Shown here in pieces: positions 27,931-35,258 of a stretch of 39,668 nucleotides of DNA. The stretch spans positions 1 through 39,668 of the forward strand of contig CABYIV010000006.1 of the NCBI GenBank assembly GCA_902519255.1, read 5' to 3'. Origin of the DNA: an uncultured Pelagibacteraceae bacterium (GTDB taxonomy: Bacteria > Pseudomonadota > Alphaproteobacteria > Pelagibacterales > Pelagibacteraceae). The notes below the pieces were generated by a model. It was given only the letters and a program-made list of their open reading frames with translations, was not told the origin of the DNA and did no database searches. The position numbers were made by a program, and so were the translations under genes. Position 1 is the first letter of the stretch; every line of letters starts with the position of its first letter.

Positions 27931-28818
27931 ATGTTTAAAGGATCAAATGTAGCATTAATTACACCGTTTAAAGACAACAAGCTAGACGAAGAGAGTTACA
28001 TAAAAATAATAAATCATCATCTGGAAAATGGAACAAATGGGTTAGTTCCAGTTGGAACAACAGGTGAGTCACCAACATTATCACATGATGAACATGAGAG
28101 AACAATTGAATTGTGTATAAAAGAAGCAACCGGCAAACTTCCCATAATAGCCGGCACAGGATCTAATTCTACAGAAGAAGCCGTATCATTAACTAAACAC
28201 GCTGAAAAAGCTGGTGCGGATGGTGCTTTAGTTGTTACACCATATTATAATAAACCCACTCAAGAAGGATTATATCAACATTATAAATCAATCAATGATA
28301 ACTGTGGAATTCCAATTATAATTTATAATATTCCAAGCCGTTCAGTAATCGATATGAGCGTTGAAACAATGGCTAGATTATATGAACTAAAAAATATAGT
28401 TGGAGTTAAAGATGCAACAGGTGATCTAAATCGTGTTGATCAACAAAAAGAAAAAATGGGTAATGATTTCATTCAACTTACTGGAAACGATGATAATGCT
28501 TTTGAATTTAATAAACGTGGAGGCGTTGGAACAATTAGTGTTACAGCAAACGTAGCTCCTAAATTATGTTCTGAATTTCAAAAATTATCAAAATCTTCAA
28601 ATGAGGATGATTTAAAAAAGGCTCAACAACTTGATGATATGTTGCAACCGTTGCATAAAAATTTATTTATAGAAAGCAATCCTTCACCAGTTAAGTATGC
28701 TGCTAAATTACTTGGTCTTTGCGATGATACTGTAAGATTACCTTTGGTAAAAATAACTGAAAATACAAAAAAGGAAGTCGAGAAAGCATTGAAAGTAGCA
28801 AAACTTATTAATGAGTGA
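27931..28818 (+). CDS. dapA: 4-hydroxy-tetrahydrodipicolinate synthase
   Basis: DapA (295 residues) condenses pyruvate with aspartate semialdehyde, the branch step to diaminopimelate and lysine. It is a class I aldolase-type TIM barrel: [13 protein letters not shown] (residues 39-51) binds substrate, Tyr106 and Tyr132 fit the proton relay ([21 protein letters not shown]), and Lys160 in [11 protein letters not shown] is the Schiff-base lysine. Length is typical. It is first in a plus-strand run that continues to recO, with the smpB ATG overlapping its last 8 bases. Confidence 0.97.
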   Translation: MFKGSNVALITPFKDNKLDEESYIKIINHHLENGTNGLVPVGTTGESPTLSHDEHERTIELCIKEATGKLPIIAGTGSNSTEEAVSLTKHAEKAGADGALVVTPYYNKPTQEGLYQHYKSINDNCGIPIIIYNIPSRSVIDMSVETMARLYELKNIVGVKDATGDLNRVDQQKEKMGNDFIQLTGNDDNAFEFNKRGGVGTISVTANVAPKLCSEFQKLSKSSNEDDLKKAQQLDDMLQPLHKNLFIESNPSPVKYAAKLLGLCDDTVRLPLVKITENTKKEVEKALKVAKLINE

Positions 28819-29281
28819 TAAATCTACATCTGGTATCAAGATCATTACAATAAATCGAAAAGCGTCTTTTAATTTTTTCTTTAAGGAAATCTTAGAAGCA
28901 GGAATTGTACTAAAAGGTTCTGAAATAAAATCTGTAAGAGATGGAAAAATAAATATAGCAGATTCATACGCAGTAGAAAAAGAAGGAGAAATTTTTTTAA
29001 TTAATTCACATATACCCATATATAAACAAGCCAGTTATTCAAATCACAATCCTTATTCAGAAAGAAAATTGTTATTTAACAAAAGGGAAATTAATAAACT
29101 AATTGGTAAAATGAACGAGGATGGTCTAACTTTAGTTCCAACTAAAATGTATTTTAAAAAAGGTAAAGCTAAAGTTGAAATAGCAGTTGCAAAGGGCAAA
29201 AAACAATACGATAAGCGACAAACCAAAAAAACTAAAGATTGGAACCGTGAAAAAGCGAGATATTTCAGACGCTCAAGTTAA
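28811..29281 (+). CDS. smpB: SsrA-binding protein SmpB
   Basis: SmpB (156 residues) binds tmRNA and brings it to stalled ribosomes for trans-translation. The core has [24 protein letters not shown] and the [17 protein letters not shown] segment, then [28 protein letters not shown], ending in the basic tail [16 protein letters not shown] that enters the mRNA channel. Length is normal. It overlaps dapA by 8 bases. The tmRNA gene (ssrA) is not in this window. Confidence 0.97.
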   Translation: MSDKSTSGIKIITINRKASFNFFFKEILEAGIVLKGSEIKSVRDGKINIADSYAVEKEGEIFLINSHIPIYKQASYSNHNPYSERKLLFNKREINKLIGKMNEDGLTLVPTKMYFKKGKAKVEIAVAKGKKQYDKRQTKKTKDWNREKARYFRRSS

Positions 29282-29285
29282 AAAT

Positions 29286-29774
29286 GTGTATCTATCAATA
29301 GGTTCTAATTTAGGAAATAGAATACATTTTTTAGAAAAATCTAAATATTTATTGGAAACTCATGATATTAAAATTATCAAAATATCTAGTTATTATGAGA
29401 CTGAGTCATGGCCAGATCCTAGTTTTCCAAAATTTATTAATGCTGTATTACAGATAAAAACAAAATTAAATCAATTTGAGTTGTTCAAAATAATTAAGTC
29501 TATAGAAAAAAAATTAGGCAGAAAAATAGCTCCTAAAAATCATCCAAGAAATTGTGATATTGATATATTAGACTTTAATGGAAAGATCACTAAATCAAAT
29601 AAAAAATTTATCAACTTAGAGATCCCGCATCCAAGAATGCATAATAGAAACTTTGTACTTATGCCACTGTTTGAAATATGCAAAAATTGGTCTCACCCAA
29701 AATTAAAAAAAAATATAGTAAAACTCTTAACTTCTTTAAAAAAAAATAATTTAAGAAGTATTAAAGTTATCTAA
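29286..29774 (+). CDS. folK: 2-amino-4-hydroxy-6-hydroxymethyldihydropteridine pyrophosphokinase
   Basis: FolK transfers pyrophosphate from ATP to 6-hydroxymethyl-dihydropterin, on the way to folate. The family sequence starts at YLSIGSNLGNR, so I choose GTG at 29286 (162 residues, four bases after the smpB stop). An ATG at 29187 is in frame but would lie deep inside smpB and add 33 unrelated residues. Other motifs are YYETESWPDPSFPKFINAV, the metal-binding NCDIDILDFNG, and IPHPRMHNRNFVLMPL. The position after smpB is notable because rpoZ often lies before rel in alphaproteobacteria and is missing here. Confidence 0.92.
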   Translation: MYLSIGSNLGNRIHFLEKSKYLLETHDIKIIKISSYYETESWPDPSFPKFINAVLQIKTKLNQFELFKIIKSIEKKLGRKIAPKNHPRNCDIDILDFNGKITKSNKKFINLEIPHPRMHNRNFVLMPLFEICKNWSHPKLKKNIVKLLTSLKKNNLRSIKVI

Positions 29775-29779
29775 ATAAG

Positions 29780-29788
29780 TGATATAAT
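29780..29788 (+). promoter_or_regulatory. Extended -10 promoter directly upstream of rel
   Basis: TGATATAAT is a perfect extended -10 (TGnTATAAT). Its hexamer ends six bases before the rel ATG at 29795, so the transcript should begin at or next to the start codon and be leaderless. No strong -35 is visible at the right distance (TTAAAG at 29761-29766). It would give rel and the genes after it a promoter independent of dapA-smpB-folK. Confidence 0.6.
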
Positions 29789-29794
29789 AAATTT

Positions 29795-31537
29795 ATGCTA
29801 AATTCTGACGAATTAATAAATAAGGTTAAATCATACAATAAGTTTCTTAACCCAGAAACTCTAAGCAAAGCATATGATTTTGCAGTGAAAGTTCATAAAG
29901 ATCAAAAACGACAATCAGGAGATCCCTACGTCATTCATCCTGTTGCTGTTGCAAATATTTTAACCGAACTTAAGTTGGATAGTGCAACGATAGCAACGGG
30001 TTTACTTCACGATACCATAGAAGATACTTATGCAACTTATAAAACTATAGAAGAACAATTTGGAAAAGAAGTTGCTGATTTAGTTGATGGAGTTACAAAA
30101 ATTTCAGTTTTTGAAAACCAAGCTATTTCTAATTCAAAAGCTGAAAATTTTAGAAAACTCATCCTGGCAACTTCTAAAGATATTAGAGTCCTTCTTGTGA
30201 AACTTGCAGATCGTTTGCATAACATGCGAACTTTGAAGGCTATTGATAAAGAGGAAAAAAGAAAAAGAATTGCAAAAGAAACTATGGAAATTTATGCTCC
30301 TCTAGCTGATAGAATGGGAATGAATAGAATAAGAGATGAACTTGAAGATCTTTCTTTCGATATTTTAAATCCTGAGGCAAGAAAGATGATCAAAGATAGA
30401 TTAGACACAATAAAAGATAATAATTTAATTAATTATAATTCAGTTCTTAGTGAATTTGAAAATCTATTAAATGAAAATAATATTGATTTTAAAATTTATT
30501 CGAGAGAAAAAACACCTTTTTCTATTTGGAGAAAAATACAAAAAAAAAGAACCTCACTAGAGCAAATTACAGACATAATTGGTTTTAGAATAATTTTAGA
30601 TAATGTTGAAAATTGTTACAAAACTTTAGGCGTAATTCATAATAAATGGAATTGCATACCTGGTAGATTTAAAGATTACATTTCATCTCCAAAAATAAAT
30701 AATTATAAATCTCTTCATACAGCAGTGATCGGTCCAAATAAAAGACCTATTGAAATACAACTAAGAACACAACAAATGCATGAATTTGCGCAAAGAGGTA
30801 TTGCTTCTCATTGGAAATATAAATCGTCAGAAAAGTTTAACTCTTTGACTTGGAAGGAATATGATTGGTTAGCAGATCTAGTAGAAATTATTGATAAAAA
30901 TGAAAATCCTGAACATTATTTTGAGTATACAAAACTGCAAATGTTTCAAGAAAATGTTTTTTGTTTTACACCAAAAGGCTCAGTTATAAAATTACCCAAA
31001 GAAGCAAGTCCAATTGATTTTGCTTATGCTGTTCACACTAAAGTAGGTGATACTGCAATTGGATGTGAAATAAATGGAAAGGAAAGTCCTCTACAATCAA
31101 TATTGCGAAATGGAGATGTAGTTAAAATATTAACATCAAAAAAAGATTCACCTTCTTTGCATTGGATAACAAGTGCTAAAACCGGTAAAGCTAGAGCTGC
31201 TATAAGAAGATACTGGCAATACAAAGAAGACAGCAAGCCTACTGAAAAAAAATATAACACCACACTTTGGATGTCTTTACCTGACAGACCTGGAATATTA
31301 GGTGACGTTACAACAATGATTGGAACGAATAATGTAAATATTTCAAGTGTTGAAATGGTGGAAAAGACTAAAAGAACCATTAATTTTAGATTCAACCTAA
31401 TTATTCAAGATTTGAAAAACTTTACAAAACTTATTAGTGAGCTAAAACAGAAAGAATATAACTTCAAAATAATTAGACATAAAAACAAAAAATATGCTTT
31501 CTTTAAAAGATTCTTTAGCGGTTTTAAAAAAAACTAA
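29795..31537 (+). CDS. Bifunctional (p)ppGpp synthetase/hydrolase, compact Rel/SpoT
   Basis: The 580-residue enzyme should make and degrade (p)ppGpp. The HD hydrolase domain spans about 20-195, with the intact HDTIEDT motif at 72-78 and LLVKLADRLHNMRTL at 133-147. The synthetase domain (about 230-345) has Asp260 in TDIIGFR, GRFKDYI and Glu320 in EIQLRT. TGS is at about 385-447 and ACT at about 489-560 (SLPDRPGILGDVTTMI). Only about 40 residues separate TGS and ACT, whereas long Rel/SpoT proteins of about 700 residues have roughly 180 there, holding the helical and zinc-finger (conserved cysteine) domains. Catalytic residues look intact on both sides, so the reduction is regulatory or in ribosome contact. 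I do not choose between relA and spoT as a symbol. Confidence 0.93.
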   Translation: MLNSDELINKVKSYNKFLNPETLSKAYDFAVKVHKDQKRQSGDPYVIHPVAVANILTELKLDSATIATGLLHDTIEDTYATYKTIEEQFGKEVADLVDGVTKISVFENQAISNSKAENFRKLILATSKDIRVLLVKLADRLHNMRTLKAIDKEEKRKRIAKETMEIYAPLADRMGMNRIRDELEDLSFDILNPEARKMIKDRLDTIKDNNLINYNSVLSEFENLLNENNIDFKIYSREKTPFSIWRKIQKKRTSLEQITDIIGFRIILDNVENCYKTLGVIHNKWNCIPGRFKDYISSPKINNYKSLHTAVIGPNKRPIEIQLRTQQMHEFAQRGIASHWKYKSSEKFNSLTWKEYDWLADLVEIIDKNENPEHYFEYTKLQMFQENVFCFTPKGSVIKLPKEASPIDFAYAVHTKVGDTAIGCEINGKESPLQSILRNGDVVKILTSKKDSPSLHWITSAKTGKARAAIRRYWQYKEDSKPTEKKYNTTLWMSLPDRPGILGDVTTMIGTNNVNISSVEMVEKTKRTINFRFNLIIQDLKNFTKLISELKQKEYNFKIIRHKNKKYAFFKRFFSGFKKN

Positions 31538-32084
31538 GGCACTTTTAGAAGGACATTTTGTTTTATCTTCAGGTTTACATTCACCCCAGTATGTTCAGTG
31601 CGCTAAATTATTAAGTTATCCAAAAAAATCAGAAGAATTTTGTAAATCCTTAAGCACTAAAATAAAAAAAAAATTCAAAAAAATTGATATAATTTTGTCA
31701 CCAGCTATGGGCGGTATTGTTATAGGTTATATTATTGGAAATTTATTGAATAAGGAGACAATATTTTGTGAGAGAGTTAATGGGAAATTTATTTTAAGAA
31801 GAGGTTTTTCAATTAAAAAAAATTCTAAAGTTTTGATAGTAGAAGACGTAATTACTACGGGTAAGTCAAGTTTAGAATGTGCTCGACTTGTAAAAAAATA
31901 TAAATCAAAAGTAGTTGGATATGCGTGTTTGATTAATAGATCTAATAAACCAAGTTTAAAAATTAAAGATAAAAATATTGTTTCGCAAATTAAATTAGAA
32001 ATCCCAACTTATAAAAAAAATGATTTACCAATTGAGTTAAAAAAAATTCCAATCGCAAAACCTGGAAGTAGATATTTAAAATGA
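31494..32084 (+). CDS. pyrE: Orotate phosphoribosyltransferase
   Basis: PyrE (196 residues) attaches PRPP to orotate to give OMP. The PRPP-binding motif is VLIVEDVITTGKSS, preceded by SPAMGGIVIGYIIGN, and ALLEGHFVLSSGLHSPQYV near residue 16 is the family N-terminus. The only suitable start is ATG at 31494, since the conserved N-terminal segment is upstream of any other start codon; this makes the gene overlap rel by 44 bases in another frame. Its TGA overlaps the pdxJ ATG (ATGA). Together with pyrB this is a second pyrimidine gene in the window. Confidence 0.94.
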   Translation: MLSLKDSLAVLKKTKALLEGHFVLSSGLHSPQYVQCAKLLSYPKKSEEFCKSLSTKIKKKFKKIDIILSPAMGGIVIGYIIGNLLNKETIFCERVNGKFILRRGFSIKKNSKVLIVEDVITTGKSSLECARLVKKYKSKVVGYACLINRSNKPSLKIKDKNIVSQIKLEIPTYKKNDLPIELKKIPIAKPGSRYLK

Positions 32085-32800
32085 AATCTAGACTAGGTGT
32101 TAACGTAGACCATATTGCAACATTAAGAAATGCCAGAGGAGAGGGGCATCCAGATCCTGTTTCATATGCAAGACAAGTTATGAATTTCGGTGCAAATTCT
32201 ATTACTATTCATTTAAGAGAAGATCGTAGACATATTCGAGATGAAGACGTAGCTATATTTTCAAAAATTAAAAGAGTACCAATAAATTTAGAAATGGCTG
32301 CTAACAATGAAATGCTCAAAATTGCACTAAAATATAAACCTAATTTTGTTTGTATAGTTCCTGAAAAAAGGAATGAAATAACTACCGAAGGAGGTTTAAA
32401 TATCACAAAAAATAAAAAAATAATTAAAAAAGTAATTAGTAAATTAAATTCAAAAAAAATTAGAACAAGTCTTTTCATCAATCCAAATATTAAAGATGTT
32501 TTTGCATCAAAAGAATTAAATACGAAATGTGTGGAACTTCATACAGGAAAATTTGCTTTAAAAGTTAAAAATAACAAAAATTATTTAGTCGAGTTCAATA
32601 AAATAAAAAATTGTGCCACGTTAGCAAAAAAACTAGGCATGGAAGTTCATGCAGGTCATGGACTAGATTATAAATCAACTAAAATTTTGAAAAAGATTAA
32701 ATCTATAGAAGAATTTAATATTGGACATTTTATAATTGGAGAGGCCATCTTGTTTGGTATGAAAAAAGTAATCACTAATTTTAGAAAAATATTAAACTAA
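32081..32800 (+). CDS. pdxJ: Pyridoxine 5'-phosphate synthase
   Basis: PdxJ (239 residues) closes the pyridine ring of vitamin B6 from 3-amino-2-oxopropyl phosphate and deoxyxylulose 5-phosphate. The N-terminal LGVNVDHIATLRNARG is diagnostic, followed by TIHLREDRRHI, the glutamate in NLEMAANNEM, VPEKRNE, and VHAGHGLDY and FNIGHFIIGEAI at the end of the TIM barrel. It is joined to pyrE by ATGA and to acpS by TAATG. pdxJ-acpS is a common pair in proteobacteria. Confidence 0.96.
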   Translation: MKSRLGVNVDHIATLRNARGEGHPDPVSYARQVMNFGANSITIHLREDRRHIRDEDVAIFSKIKRVPINLEMAANNEMLKIALKYKPNFVCIVPEKRNEITTEGGLNITKNKKIIKKVISKLNSKKIRTSLFINPNIKDVFASKELNTKCVELHTGKFALKVKNNKNYLVEFNKIKNCATLAKKLGMEVHAGHGLDYKSTKILKKIKSIEEFNIGHFIIGEAILFGMKKVITNFRKILN

Positions 32801-33186
32801 TGATAATTGGTAACGGTGTTGATATTATTGATAATAAAAGAATAGAAGAATCCCTAAAAATTAAAGGTTTTAAAAAAAGACTCTTTACATTGAATGAAAT
32901 TAAACAATCAAAAAAATACAGAAACAAAACGAATTACTTTGCAAAAAGATTTGCTGCTAAAGAAGCTTTTGTTAAATCAATAGGCACAGGCTTTAGAGAT
33001 AATATTAATTTTAATGATATTGAAATATACAATAATAAGAATGGATCACCTAAAATTAAAATTTCGCAGAAAATACAAGATATATTAAAAAAAAAATTTA
33101 AATTAAAGAATTACGATATACATCTTTCACTTTCAGATGAAAAAAACCACTCAATTGCATTTGTTATTTTGAATAGAAAAAAATGA
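32800..33186 (+). CDS. acpS: Holo-[acyl-carrier-protein] synthase
   Basis: AcpS (128 residues) moves 4'-phosphopantetheine from coenzyme A to acyl carrier protein. The metal-binding GNGVDIIDNKRIEESL at the start, FAKRFAAKEAFVKSIGTGF in the middle and LSLSDEKNHSIAFVI at the end are the family motifs in order. The length is typical. It overlaps pdxJ (TAATG) and lepB (ATGA). The pathway links to panC at 5051-5854, which makes the pantothenate part of the cofactor. Confidence 0.94.
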   Translation: MIIGNGVDIIDNKRIEESLKIKGFKKRLFTLNEIKQSKKYRNKTNYFAKRFAAKEAFVKSIGTGFRDNINFNDIEIYNNKNGSPKIKISQKIQDILKKKFKLKNYDIHLSLSDEKNHSIAFVILNRKK

Positions 33187-33911
33187 AAAATTTCATAATT
33201 GATAATACTAAAACATTATTTTATGCATTAATAATTGCAGTATTTATAAGATCAATATTAATCCAGCCATTTTATATACCATCATCATCAATGGAAACTA
33301 ACTTGCTTGTGGGTGACAGATTATTTGTTACAAAATTTTCTTACGGATATAGTAAACATTCATTTCCTTTTAGTCCTCCTATTTTTAAAGGACGTATATT
33401 AAATAAAAACCCTAAAAGAGGAGATGTCATAGTTTTTAAAACACCGGCTGATAATCGTACAGATTATATTAAAAGATTGATTGGTTTACCAGGTGATACA
33501 ATTCAATTTATTGATGGTGATTTATATATAAATTCTAATCAAGTATTAAAAACAATTAAAAGCAAAAATGATAAGTTATATTGTGGATCATCCCAAATTG
33601 ATGTTAATATATTTGAAGAAAAACTTCCAAATGGAAAAAGTTATTTAGCTGCATATAGAACTGATATAACTTTTTCTAATTCAGATAAATATATTGTTCC
33701 TGAAAATCACTTTTTTTTCTTAGGTGACAATAGGGATTGTTCTAAAGACAGCAGATTTCTATCTGAAGTTGGTTATGTTAATCAAAATAATTTAGTTGGA
33801 AAAGCACAAATTTTATTTTTTTCATCTAATCCAAGGAAAGGAAGTATCTTTAACATTTTCAAATGGAATGAAATAGTTCGATTTGAAAGATTTTTTAATA
33901 AAATAATTTAA
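33183..33911 (+). CDS. lepB: Signal peptidase I
   Basis: LepB (242 residues) removes signal peptides from exported proteins at the inner membrane. One membrane segment is near residues 11-28. The serine-lysine pair is visible: Ser36 in IPSSSMETN and Lys97 in DYIKRLIGLPGD; the C-terminal GDNRDCSKDSRFLSEVGYV is the family's box E. The family motif usually reads PSGSM; here the middle Gly is Ser. The likely substrate in this window is the lytic transglycosylase. It overlaps acpS by ATGA and is followed by rnc after four bases, as in many proteobacteria. Confidence 0.96.
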   Translation: MKNFIIDNTKTLFYALIIAVFIRSILIQPFYIPSSSMETNLLVGDRLFVTKFSYGYSKHSFPFSPPIFKGRILNKNPKRGDVIVFKTPADNRTDYIKRLIGLPGDTIQFIDGDLYINSNQVLKTIKSKNDKLYCGSSQIDVNIFEEKLPNGKSYLAAYRTDITFSNSDKYIVPENHFFFLGDNRDCSKDSRFLSEVGYVNQNNLVGKAQILFFSSNPRKGSIFNIFKWNEIVRFERFFNKII

Positions 33912-33915
33912 ATAA

Positions 33916-34578
33916 ATGAAGTTAAACAAACTACAGAAGAAAATAGGTATTAGCTTTAAAGATGACAAACTATTGATACAAGCTTTAACACACAAAAGTT
34001 TTGATACAAAAAATAATTATGAAAAACTAGAATTTTTAGGTGATAGAGTTTTAGGATTTGTTATATCAAAGAAACTTTTAGAGTTATATCCAAATGAAAA
34101 AGTAGGTATGATTGACAAAAAACTTGCAAATTTAGTTAATAAAAATAAGTGTTTTGAAATTGGCAAGGAATTAGAATTGGATAATTATATTTTAACAGGA
34201 AACACAGAAAAGAAAAAAAAAGTCAATATTGAAAAAAAAATTATATCTGATTGTTGTGAGTCTTTGATAGGAGCAATTTATATAGATAAAGGTTTTGAGG
34301 TTTCGTCAAAATTTATATTAAATTATTGGAAAATTTATTTAAATTTATCAGATATTACTGTAATCGACTCCAAAACAAGATTACAAGAATATTCATTAAA
34401 GAAATTTAAAGCATTGCCAATATATAAAGTTATTTCTAATACAGGACCAAGACATAAACCAAATTTTAAAATTAGTGTAAAAATTAAGGATAGCAAAACA
34501 GTTATTGCTGATGGTAGTTCAAAAAAAAATGCAGAACAAGCCGCAGCTATGAAACTTTTAGAAACTATTAAAATATAA
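33916..34578 (+). CDS. rnc: Ribonuclease III
   Basis: RNase III (220 residues) cuts double-stranded RNA, including rRNA precursors. The catalytic signature NYEKLEFLGDRVLGF is at residues 34-48 (Glu39, Asp43), with the second acidic site in DCCESLIGAIYIDKGF. A double-stranded RNA-binding domain follows at about 150-220, ending in DGSSKKNAEQAAAMKLL. Length is typical. Its TAA overlaps the recO ATG (TAATG); era, which often lies between them, is not present. Confidence 0.96.
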   Translation: MKLNKLQKKIGISFKDDKLLIQALTHKSFDTKNNYEKLEFLGDRVLGFVISKKLLELYPNEKVGMIDKKLANLVNKNKCFEIGKELELDNYILTGNTEKKKKVNIEKKIISDCCESLIGAIYIDKGFEVSSKFILNYWKIYLNLSDITVIDSKTRLQEYSLKKFKALPIYKVISNTGPRHKPNFKISVKIKDSKTVIADGSSKKNAEQAAAMKLLETIKI

Positions 34579-35258
34579 TGAATTGGCAAGATAAAGGTTA
34601 TTTACTTTCAAAAAATAAATATAATGAAAATTCTGTAATATCTGAATTTTATACTGAAGATCACGGAAAAATTTCAGGAATTATTTTTGGAGGAACTTCA
34701 AAAAAAATAAAAAACTACCTATTTGAGGGTAATAAATTGCATATAAATTACAATTCAAAATCTCAATCAAAAATTGGTTCTTTAAAAGTTGAAATTGATG
34801 AATTTAAAACTCCTTACTTTTTAGAGGATAAGCAAAAACTCCTTTGTATAATTTATACAATGAATTTGATTAAAATTTTAACAGTAGAGAACGAAAAAAA
34901 CAGAGAGATTTATAACTTAATTGATAATTATTTTGAGATATTAAAAGATGAAGAGTGGCTTTCAAAGTTTGTAAATTGGGAGTTAAACTTTTATAAATTA
35001 ATTGGGTATGACATAGACTTTAATGATTATGTAGAGAAAGTTTCTGAAGGTAATAAAATTAATTATAAACTAAAAAATTCTGGCAAATTCATTCCAAATT
35101 TTTTAGTAAATAAAGATGAAGAAGATATAAGCTTTGAAGATACTTTTGATGCTTTAAAAATTGTAGGAGATTTTTTAGATAAAACAATAGTTAAACCGAA
35201 CAATCTTAATTTTCCCAAAACAAGATTTAATTTTCAAAATTCTTTAAAATTAATCTAG
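34578..35258 (+). CDS. recO: DNA repair protein RecO
   Basis: RecO (226 residues) helps load RecA on SSB-coated gaps together with RecR. An N-terminal OB fold starts with WQDKGYLLSKNKYNENSVISEFYTEDHGKISG (split here as the first 36 residues), and the helical C-terminal domain has FVNWELNFYKLIGYDIDF, the usual WEL..L...G...D pattern. The zinc-binding cysteines found in some RecO proteins are absent; the only Cys is near residue 90. It is coupled to rnc by TAATG, and its final 9 bases overlap the end of hemB. Confidence 0.88.
   Translation: MNWQDKGYLLSKNKYNENSVISEFYTEDHGKISGIIFGGTSKKIKNYLFEGNKLHINYNSKSQSKIGSLKVEIDEFKTPYFLEDKQKLLCIIYTMNLIKILTVENEKNREIYNLIDNYFEILKDEEWLSKFVNWELNFYKLIGYDIDFNDYVEKVSEGNKINYKLKNSGKFIPNFLVNKDEEDISFEDTFDALKIVGDFLDKTIVKPNNLNFPKTRFNFQNSLKLI

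Noticed and set aside
29187..29285. folK starting at ATG 29187
   Set aside because: It would add 33 unrelated residues encoded inside the conserved basic tail of smpB; the family begins right at the GTG at 29286.
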